Assembly (NCBI GenBank): GCA_013696265.1
Contig: JACCYX010000306.1
Span: 1-12,898 of the forward strand
Length of the DNA: 12,898 bases
Direction of reading: 5' to 3'
Source: Chloroflexia bacterium
GTDB lineage: Bacteria > Chloroflexota > Chloroflexia > Thermomicrobiales > UBA6265
Shown in pieces: positions 8,050-12,898 of this stretch. Every line of letters starts with the position of its first letter. The stretch's first letter is position 1. The notes below the pieces were generated by a model. That model was not told where the DNA came from and did no database searches. It saw only the letters and a list, made by a program, of their open reading frames with translations. Made by a program: the position numbers and the translations under genes.

Positions 8050-8181
8050 CGATCCAGTTTCGGGATAGAGGACGCAACCAGCGGGCCGGCCTTGACGTTG
8101 CCTTGACGGGCTTCGCCGAGAATGATCGGGTTGGGCGCCGAGGCGCTCCCGCCCGTCGTGCCGCTGGAAAGGACTGTTCAC

Positions 8182-9450
8182 GTGCCACGCACGATTGCCA
8201 GGATCGGCTCGCCCGGCCCGCGCCTGGCCGTTTCATCCCTGTTCCTTATCACCGGCTTGCTCGCCGGAACGTGGATCGGCCGGATTCCGGCGGTCACGTC
8301 GCGGCTTGGTCTCGACGCGGGCCAGATCGGGTCGCTGCTGCTCTTCTTCTCGGTTGGCTCACTCGTTTCCTTCCAGGTCATCGGCCGGCTGATCGCTCGC
8401 TACGGCAGCCCGTGGTGCGCACGGGCGGCCGGGCTCCTGACGTGCGCCGCGCTGCCGCTCCTTGCGCTCGCGCCGGAACGGGTCAGTTTCGGCATGGCTC
8501 TGTGGACCGTTGGGTTCGCGATCGGGGCGACGAGCGTGGCGATGAATGCCCAGGCGGTGACCGTGCAGCGGCTCGCCGCGCGGCCGATCATGCACTCCCT
8601 GCACGGCCTCTTCACATTGGGAATGCTGGTCGGGTCCCTCATCGGCGGCGCGCTGGCCTCGTTGGAAATCGGTCCGGTCGCGCACTTCGCGGCGAGCGGC
8701 GCGATCGTCGCCATCTGGACCGCGGCGGCGGCCACGGGGCTGGTCGCCGATGAATCCACCGGGGATGAAGAGAAGTCGAAGGGTCTGGCTTTCCCACCAC
8801 GGGCGCTTTGGCCAATCGGCGCGCTCGCCTTCTGTGCCGGACTTGGCGAAGGCTCGATGTACGACTGGAGCGCACTCTACGTGCACGGCGAGCTGGGCGC
8901 GAGCGAGGGAACCGGCGCCCTGGCGTTCGCCGCGTTCTCGGGCGCGATGCTGACCGGCCGCTTCGCCGGCGACCGGATGATTACCCGGCTCGGGCCGGTC
9001 ACGACGATGCGAGGCGGGAGCCTGGTGGCCGCGGTCGGATTGATCGGCGGGCTGGCGACAACGACGGTGGTTGGCGCGTTCCTCGGATTCGCCGTCGTCG
9101 GACTTGGCCTGTCGATGCTCATGCCCCTGCTTTACAGCGCGGCGGGATCGCATCCCGAGGTCGCCAGCTTCCGGGGCGTGGCGGCGGTGGCGACGATGGG
9201 CTTTACCGGACTGCTGGCGGGTCCGCCGGTTCTGGGCACGCTCGCCGACGCCACATCGCTGCGCGCGGCGCTGGGAAGTGTGGCGGTGATCTGCGCGATC
9301 ATGGCGACCCTCGCCAGCGCGGTCCGGAGTCCCTCGCACGAGCCAATTCACGCTGGGCAAGCCAACGGCCAAGCCGATCGTGCGGGTTCGGGAACCTTTT
9401 CACCGGCGCGGCGTTTAGAGATGGTGAACGCCCGCAAACGACGCGGGTGA
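8182..9450 (+). CDS. MFS transporter, YbjJ-like, second of a tandem pair
   Basis: The 422-residue protein is a clear paralogue of the preceding transporter. Shared blocks include WIGRIPAVTSRLGLDAGQIG, MHSLHGLFTLGMLVG, GEGSMYDWSALYVHGELG, GRFAGDRMITRLG and TMGFTGLLAGPPVLG. It has about 12 membrane segments and a longer hydrophilic C-terminal tail (about 35 residues after the last helix) that the first copy lacks. The start is set at GTG 8182, which has GGAAAGGA ending 8 nt upstream and begins with the same codons (GTG CCA CGC) as the first copy. An ATG at 8122 would add 20 residues but has no good ribosome site. The gap of 132 bp contains two TTGACG hexamers (8092 and 8103) without a matching -10. 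Co-transcription with the first copy is likely but unproven. Confidence 0.86.
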   Translation: MPRTIARIGSPGPRLAVSSLFLITGLLAGTWIGRIPAVTSRLGLDAGQIGSLLLFFSVGSLVSFQVIGRLIARYGSPWCARAAGLLTCAALPLLALAPERVSFGMALWTVGFAIGATSVAMNAQAVTVQRLAARPIMHSLHGLFTLGMLVGSLIGGALASLEIGPVAHFAASGAIVAIWTAAAATGLVADESTGDEEKSKGLAFPPRALWPIGALAFCAGLGEGSMYDWSALYVHGELGASEGTGALAFAAFSGAMLTGRFAGDRMITRLGPVTTMRGGSLVAAVGLIGGLATTTVVGAFLGFAVVGLGLSMLMPLLYSAAGSHPEVASFRGVAAVATMGFTGLLAGPPVLGTLADATSLRAALGSVAVICAIMATLASAVRSPSHEPIHAGQANGQADRAGSGTFSPARRLEMVNARKRRG

Positions 9451-9627
9451 CGACTCTGGGTCCCACCGAAATCCATCCGGCCTCGTCCGCCATCACTCGA
9501 GATGGCACGCCGTGCGCCCGCCCAACCGGGATGTCCGCAACCTCTGGCATCCCTGGCGTAGCTGTGCGCCCCGGCTGCTCGCCTCAGATTGCGCGACAGG
9601 CTCCACTTGTCCAGGAGTACCACCACC

Positions 9628-10965
9628 ATGCTCTCGACACCGCGCCTCCCCGTCACCCGCCTTAATTGTCCGGTTTTCGCACCGGGCGACCCCGGATACG
9701 CCGCCGAAGTCGCGACGTTCCACACCAACACCGTGCACACGCCGGACCTCGCGGTTGGCGTCGAACGGACCGATGACGTGGTCGACGCGCTGCGGTTCGC
9801 CCGCGAGCAGGGCTATCGGGTCTCGGTCCAGTCGGGCGGACATGCCACGGGAGCGGCCACGTCCGGCCTGATGGTTACGACGCACCGGATGAACGCGGTT
9901 ACCATCGATGCCGAGGCCCACGTGGCCACGATCGGCGGGGGCGCGCGCTGGATGGATGTCCTGAAGGCGGCGGAAGCGCATGACCTGCTCCCGATCATCG
10001 GCTCGTCGTCGCACGTCGGCGTGGCGGGCTACCTGCTTGGGGGAGGTCTTGGCCCGCTGGCCCGCACCCACGGCTTCAGCGTCGACCATGTGCTCGGCTT
10101 CACGCTCGTCACCGCGTCCGGCGACGTGATCGAGGTTGACGATGCCCACCACGCGGACCTGTTCTGGGCCTTGCGCGGCGGCAAGGCGGCGCCCGGCATC
10201 GTGACCGAAATCCGGCTGCGCCTCTTCCCGTTGCCGACGATCCATGCCGGAGCGCTCTTCTTCGAGGAGGAACAGATCGAGACGGTCTTCCGGGGCTGGC
10301 TCGACTGGACGAAGGGGGCGGACCCGATGGTGACCACCAGCGTCGCCATCCTGACCTTCCCGGACCTCGACATCTCCCCGCCGCCGTTTCGGGGCAAGCG
10401 CGTGCTGATGTTGCGCTTTGCCTATCCGGGAGATGCCGGACGCGGGGCCAAGCTGGCCGCGCCGCTCCGGGCGCTGGCGCCGATTTACATCGACGGCGTC
10501 GGTGACATCACGCCGACCCAGATGGATCTTATCCACAACGATCCTCCCGATCCGCTCCCGGCCTGGATCGCGGGCGGTCAGCTCTCCGATGCCGACCAGG
10601 AGCTGGCAACCCGGTTCCTCGAACGCTTCGGCGCGGGCACGACCAATCCGTTCGCGATGGCCGAACTCCGCCACGGCGGCGGCGCGGTGGCCACCGACGT
10701 GGCCGGCGGCTCGGCGGTCACGGGCCGGCAGGCGACCTACACTACATTCCTGGCCTCGATGTACCCACCTCTCTTCGAGGAGGTCGCCCCGGCCGCCGCC
10801 AGCGAGGCGCTGAACGCGCTGCAACCTTGGCTCCTGCCGGAAACCAACGTGAACTTCATCGGCCACAACACCATGAGCACGCCGTGGGCGCCAGACGTGC
10901 AGGCGCGGCTCGACGAAGTACGCGCGCAGTACGATCCGGAGGGAATGTTCCTCCAGCGCTGGTAA
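9628..10965 (+). CDS. FAD-linked oxidase, berberine-bridge-enzyme-like, single covalent His
   Basis: The protein has 445 residues. The FAD-binding (PCMH) part shows VSVQSGGHATG (66-75), where H72 is the residue that binds the flavin 8-alpha position in this family, then VATIGGGARW (99-108), HVGVAGYLLGGGLGPLAR (129-146) and LFWALRGGKAAPGIVTEIR (178-196). The place of the second flavin-linking Cys of two-link enzymes reads SSSHVG, so only a single link is expected. The C-terminus ends in QYDPEGMFLQRW, matching the BBE closing motif (YDP..F). Such enzymes oxidise alcohols, sugars or ring systems using oxygen; the substrate is unknown and no secretion signal is seen. The ATG at 9628 has CAGGAG 10 nt upstream; a TTG at 9589 is a poorer choice. 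A terminator follows at 11031. A remnant of a second copy lies at 12358-12423. Confidence 0.88.
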   Translation: MLSTPRLPVTRLNCPVFAPGDPGYAAEVATFHTNTVHTPDLAVGVERTDDVVDALRFAREQGYRVSVQSGGHATGAATSGLMVTTHRMNAVTIDAEAHVATIGGGARWMDVLKAAEAHDLLPIIGSSSHVGVAGYLLGGGLGPLARTHGFSVDHVLGFTLVTASGDVIEVDDAHHADLFWALRGGKAAPGIVTEIRLRLFPLPTIHAGALFFEEEQIETVFRGWLDWTKGADPMVTTSVAILTFPDLDISPPPFRGKRVLMLRFAYPGDAGRGAKLAAPLRALAPIYIDGVGDITPTQMDLIHNDPPDPLPAWIAGGQLSDADQELATRFLERFGAGTTNPFAMAELRHGGGAVATDVAGGSAVTGRQATYTTFLASMYPPLFEEVAPAAASEALNALQPWLLPETNVNFIGHNTMSTPWAPDVQARLDEVRAQYDPEGMFLQRW

Positions 10966-11030
10966 GGTCCGGCGGTGGCCGATCCCAGCCCGGTCGGCCG
11001 TAACCGCCGCAGCCCACAGTGGATCGACAC

Positions 11031-11066
11031 GGCCCTCCGGACAAGTTCCGGGAGGCCGTTCGTTTT
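11031..11066 (+). terminator. Rho-independent terminator of the FAD-linked oxidase gene
   Basis: GGCCCTCCGG (11031-11040) pairs with CCGGGAGGCC (11048-11057), with one mismatch and one G-T pair, around a 7-nt loop. The tract GTTCGTTTTC follows directly. It lies 65 bp after the oxidase stop and before the end of the convergent Spy-like gene. The T-run is on the plus strand only. Confidence 0.7.
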
Positions 11067-11090
11067 CGCCACGCTGGCTGGTCGAGGGCG

Positions 11091-11714
11091 TCAGCCCTGG
11101 TCGTAGCCGCGAAGCTGGTTGTAGGCCGAAATCTGCTCCGGCGTGAGGATATCGGCGGTCCGCAGGTGCGCGGTCAGGTGAATCGTCACCAATTCGCCTT
11201 CGAGCCGGCTGACGTCAGCGACGAGTCCGGGCAAGTCTTCCTCGGTCATGGTCCCGGTCCGAAAACCTTCCTCAAGCGCCTGCGCGGCGGCGAGGTAACG
11301 CTCTCCGGCGGGGATAGCTTCGACCAGGTAACGATCGAAAACCTCTTGAACCTGGGCCTGCTGGTCAGGGGAAAGATTGAGCTGCTCCGCGAAATCGAGC
11401 ACATGCCGGGGTCCGGGTACGCCGTTGAGTTCGGCCGGCAAGGCAAGACTGGCGCCCTGGCCCTGCCGGATTTGCTCGACCAGCTCGGCGGTCAGGGCAC
11501 GGATCGGAGCGTCCGGGTCGTAGACATCCGCGTAGGGCGAGCGGGTACCTGACTCGGGCGTCGCTTCGCCCACGGGCGCATGATTGCCGTGCTGGCCCGG
11601 TGGCGTCGACTCCTGGGCGGCGGTAAGGTACGAGAATCCGGGCTGCACGACAGCCAACAGGATGAACCCGCTGACCACGAATGCAGGCCGGATTGGGAAT
11701 CGTACGATGGTCAC
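11091..11714 (-). CDS. Secreted Spy/CpxP-like protein (LTXXQ motifs)
   Basis: The 207-residue protein starts with a signal peptide (hydrophobic 11-29, probable cleavage around TAAQ at 31-34), followed by a low-complexity Pro/Gly/His stretch (36-60). The rest is predicted helical and carries two LTxxQ-type motifs, LNLSPDQ (112-118) and ILTPEQ (189-194), as in Spy and CpxP, which are extracytoplasmic chaperones or metal/stress-related proteins. His residues at 42, 45, 179 and 183 could bind metal, and no Cys is present. The start is GTG at 11712-11714, with AAGGAG 7 nt upstream; a TTG at 11741 would place that ribosome site inside the gene and was rejected. It is divergent from the MarR gene, sharing the palindrome at 11764-11794, and is probably repressed or activated by that protein. 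The exact function is uncertain. Confidence 0.72.
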   Translation of the reverse strand: MTIVRFPIRPAFVVSGFILLAVVQPGFSYLTAAQESTPPGQHGNHAPVGEATPESGTRSPYADVYDPDAPIRALTAELVEQIRQGQGASLALPAELNGVPGPRHVLDFAEQLNLSPDQQAQVQEVFDRYLVEAIPAGERYLAAAQALEEGFRTGTMTEEDLPGLVADVSRLEGELVTIHLTAHLRTADILTPEQISAYNQLRGYDQG

Positions 11715-11763
11715 TGATCTTCTCCTTCGGTGAATCGACAAGGCATGGGCTGTGTCCCGCGCC

Positions 11764-11794
11764 TCGATATAGTTGTATTATACAACCATATCGA
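11764..11794. promoter_or_regulatory. MarR-type operator between divergent genes
   Basis: The 14-base arms TCGATATAGTTGTA (11764-11777) and TACAACCATATCGA (11781-11794) are complementary at 13 of 14 positions, around TTA. The core GTTGTA / TACAAC is typical in size and symmetry of MarR-family sites. It contains -10-like hexamers for both directions: TATAAT on the minus strand (11777-11782) and TATTAT on the plus strand (11776-11781). A bound protein would therefore block both genes. It lies 17 bp before the MarR start codon and 49 bp before the Spy-like start. No good -35 was found on either side. Confidence 0.78.
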
Positions 11795-11811
11795 TAGAGG
11801 AGACGACGTAC

Positions 11812-12318
11812 ATGACCGAAATCGAAGAACGACTCGCGAGTAGTGAGCGGGACGCCGAGAACCTGCAGGAGCAGGTGATCGCCTTCATCCGTTCCTTCGG
11901 TCTGCTCCGTCCCGATAACACACCCTGTGGCCAGCCCCTCTCCGTCTCCGAGGCCCACGCGCTGCGAGAACTGTCCCGGCTCGACGGCTGTTCGCAAACC
12001 GAGCTGGGAAATGTCCTCCAGTTGGAGAAGAGCACGATCAGCCGCTTGGTCAACCAGCTCAAGGACAAGGGTTGGGTCGAGCGCGACCGCGATCCGGACG
12101 ACGGCCGTGCGGTTCGATTGCGGCTCACGGCGCAGGGGCAGCGCGTTGCCGGGCAGGTCGCGGCGTCCCGTGCCGCGTACTTCGCCCGGATTGTCGAGGG
12201 CATTCCCCCAACCGAGCGAGATGGGGTGATCACGGCTTTCCAGACGGTGGTAAAGGCGTTGGAGAGCAATGACCAGTCCGCCGGTGATGGGTCACAGGAC
12301 GAACGGTTCCGACCCTGA
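11812..12318 (+). CDS. MarR-family transcriptional regulator
   Basis: The 168-residue protein has the expected length and layout: helices at both ends for dimerisation and a winged helix-turn-helix in the middle. SEAHALRELS (46-55) begins the domain, SQTELGNVLQLEKSTISRLVNQL (61-83) is the helix-turn-helix, and DRDPDDGRAVRLRLT (92-106) is the wing with the family DxR region. Cys at 39 and 60 could serve redox sensing, but this is speculative. The ATG at 11812 follows AGAGGAGA with about 8 nt spacing; a start at 11773 would put the first codons inside the operator and was rejected. It probably represses itself and the divergent Spy-like gene through the palindrome at 11764. Control of the downstream DHA2 transporter is possible but not shown: that gene has its own promoter after a terminator. 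Confidence 0.92.
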   Translation: MTEIEERLASSERDAENLQEQVIAFIRSFGLLRPDNTPCGQPLSVSEAHALRELSRLDGCSQTELGNVLQLEKSTISRLVNQLKDKGWVERDRDPDDGRAVRLRLTAQGQRVAGQVAASRAAYFARIVEGIPPTERDGVITAFQTVVKALESNDQSAGDGSQDERFRP

Positions 12319-12357
12319 CCGTTTCAACCGAAGATCGGGTGCGGAGTCGATATGATT

Positions 12358-12423
12358 CAGGCGAGGCTGGACGAAGTACGCCCGCTATACGATCCAGAAG
12401 GGATGTTCCTCCAGCGCTGGTAA
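12358..12423 (+). pseudogene. 3' remnant of a second FAD-linked oxidase gene
   Basis: These 66 bases align without gaps to 10900-10965, the last 21 codons and the stop of the intact oxidase gene, with 58 matches of 66. The translated piece matches 19 of 21 residues, from QARLDEVR to YDPEGMFLQRW, with the stop in register. Five of the seven changed codons are synonymous. The similarity stops sharply before 12358, and no upstream part of the gene remains. It begins 39 bases after the MarR stop and 28 bases before a terminator. An ATG at 12352 is in frame, so a 23-residue peptide could be read, but there is no evidence of a function. Confidence 0.85.
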
Positions 12424-12451
12424 CGTTCGACACCACATCGACAACGCGAAT

Positions 12452-12486
12452 AGGGGGCGGGCCTCGACGGCCCGCCCCCTGTTTGC
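12452..12486 (+). terminator. Strong rho-independent terminator
   Basis: AGGGGGCGGGCC (12452-12463) and GGCCCGCCCCCT (12469-12480) form a perfect 12-bp stem with loop TCGAC, followed by GTTTGCGTT. It ends transcription from the MarR gene and the oxidase remnant and isolates the transporter gene downstream. It may have been the terminator of the lost oxidase copy. Confidence 0.85.
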
Positions 12487-12515
12487 GTTGCGCAAGCCAT
12501 TCGCAACTCGTTCAC

Positions 12516-12550
12516 GGGGTATTGCGATATACCCCTAGGGGGTATATAAT
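12516..12550 (+). promoter_or_regulatory. Promoter with CsoR/RcnR-type operator in its spacer
   Basis: TTGCGA (12522-12527) and a perfect TATAAT (12545-12550) are exactly 17 bp apart. The palindrome ATATACCCC (12527-12535), TAG, GGGGTATAT (12539-12547) covers the whole spacer and the first half of the -10. A third half-site, GGGGTAT, lies at 12516-12522. This layout and sequence match the known CsoR/RcnR-family operators (TACCC...GGGTA type), whose proteins respond to copper, nickel/cobalt, persulfide or formaldehyde. Transcription would begin near 12557 and leave a leader of about 73 nt before the DHA2 transporter. No CsoR-family gene is in the window. Confidence 0.75.
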
Positions 12551-12629
12551 GCGGTCATTGGAGTGGTGAACTGAAGACCTGACGGTCCGCTGATTCGCCA
12601 TCGACCCCTTACCGGAACGGAGTTGTGTC

Positions 12630-12898
12630 ATGACCGCGTCATCGTCCGCCTCGGATTCTCGTCGCTGGTTTGCGTTGGCCCTGATCGCCGCCGCCCAGTT
12701 CATGGTCATCATGGATACGTCGATTATCGGCGTCGCCCTGCCCCGGATGCAGGCGGACCTGGGCTTCTCCCAGGAAAACCTCTCCTGGGTCTTCAATGCG
12801 TATGTCGTTGCCTTCGGCGGCTTGCTTCTGCTGGGTGGCCGCCTCTCCGATCTCTTCGGCGCCCGCCGCCTGTTCAGCGCGGGCTGGCTGATCCTGCT
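12630..12898 (+). CDS. DHA2-family MFS drug efflux transporter (EmrB/QacA type), C-terminus cut by window edge
   Basis: Eighty-nine residues are visible of a protein usually about 450-550 long. TM1 contains FMVIMDTSIIGVALPRM (24-40), the DHA2 motif D1 pattern (D..I..VALP). LSWVFNAYVVAFGGLLLLGGRLSDLFGARR (51-80) spans TM2 and motif A (GGRLSDLFGARR). These mark a 14-TM proton-driven exporter of toxic compounds. The ATG at 12630 has GGAG 7 nt upstream. Control appears to be through the CsoR-type operator at 12527-12547, which is unusual for a drug exporter. A MarR regulator lies upstream but is separated by a terminator. Confidence 0.9.
   Translation, partial: MTASSSASDSRRWFALALIAAAQFMVIMDTSIIGVALPRMQADLGFSQENLSWVFNAYVVAFGGLLLLGGRLSDLFGARRLFSAGWLIL

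Noticed and set aside
8092..8108. Two TTGACG hexamers between the MFS genes as a promoter for the second copy
   Set aside because: No -10 hexamer is found at an acceptable spacing from either.
6784..8181. A long minus-strand frame opposite the first MFS transporter, and similar ones opposite the second transporter (8359-9372) and the oxidase (9493-10866)
   Set aside because: They are shadows of real genes, rich in Arg, Gly and His, with no recognisable domain or ribosome site.
11773..11811. Upstream in-frame start for the MarR gene
   Set aside because: It would begin inside the operator palindrome, and a good ribosome site directly precedes the ATG at 11812.
12352..12423. A 23-codon frame as a real small protein gene
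   Set aside because: No ribosome site is seen, and the translation is simply the C-terminus of the FAD-linked oxidase, so a gene remnant explains it.
1..12898. CRISPR arrays, tRNA or rRNA genes, riboswitches
   Set aside because: No regularly spaced repeats, no cloverleaf-like segments and no conserved RNA cores were recognised by eye.

Overview
The window is a GC-rich stretch of bacterial chromosome. The mix of a NB-ARC/TPR/LuxR regulator, a Tat-exported solute-binding protein, a berberine-bridge-like flavoprotein and many short regulator-plus-transporter units fits Chloroflexota (Thermomicrobia or relatives) best. That assignment is an inference from gene style; there is no rRNA or marker gene here. 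No CRISPR array, tRNA, rRNA or intact transposase was seen.

Left part (1-2969). A solute-binding protein of an ABC importer runs off the left edge on the minus strand. A 588-base gene-free stretch follows, containing a 241-bp element bounded by 26-bp imperfect inverted repeats (MITE-like). A minus-strand exported serine hydrolase of the beta-lactamase fold comes next. Its upstream region, shared with the divergent LuxR-type regulator, holds a perfect 13-bp-arm palindrome with a third half-site beside it.

Middle (2970-10965). An 861-residue STAND regulator (NTPase, TPR, LuxR helix-turn-helix) converges with an enolase-superfamily protein that appears to lack the Asp of the His-Asp catalytic pair. 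Divergent from the enolase are two tandem paralogous YbjJ-like MFS transporters, followed by an FAD-linked oxidase with one flavin-linking His and a clear terminator.

Right part (10966-12898). A secreted Spy/CpxP-like protein and a MarR regulator are divergently transcribed around a 31-bp near-perfect palindrome, so the MarR protein probably controls both. Thirty-nine bases after the MarR stop lies a 66-bp remnant of a second FAD-oxidase gene, matching the last 21 codons and the stop codon of the intact one. After a strong terminator there is a promoter whose 17-bp spacer holds a CsoR/RcnR-type palindrome. It drives a DHA2 (EmrB/QacA-type) drug transporter that runs off the right edge.

No clearly new multi-gene system was found. 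The most informative items are the gene remnant, the two right-hand operators and the MITE-like element. Where a longer reading frame exists, starts were set by ribosome binding sites, and several were moved inward for that reason.
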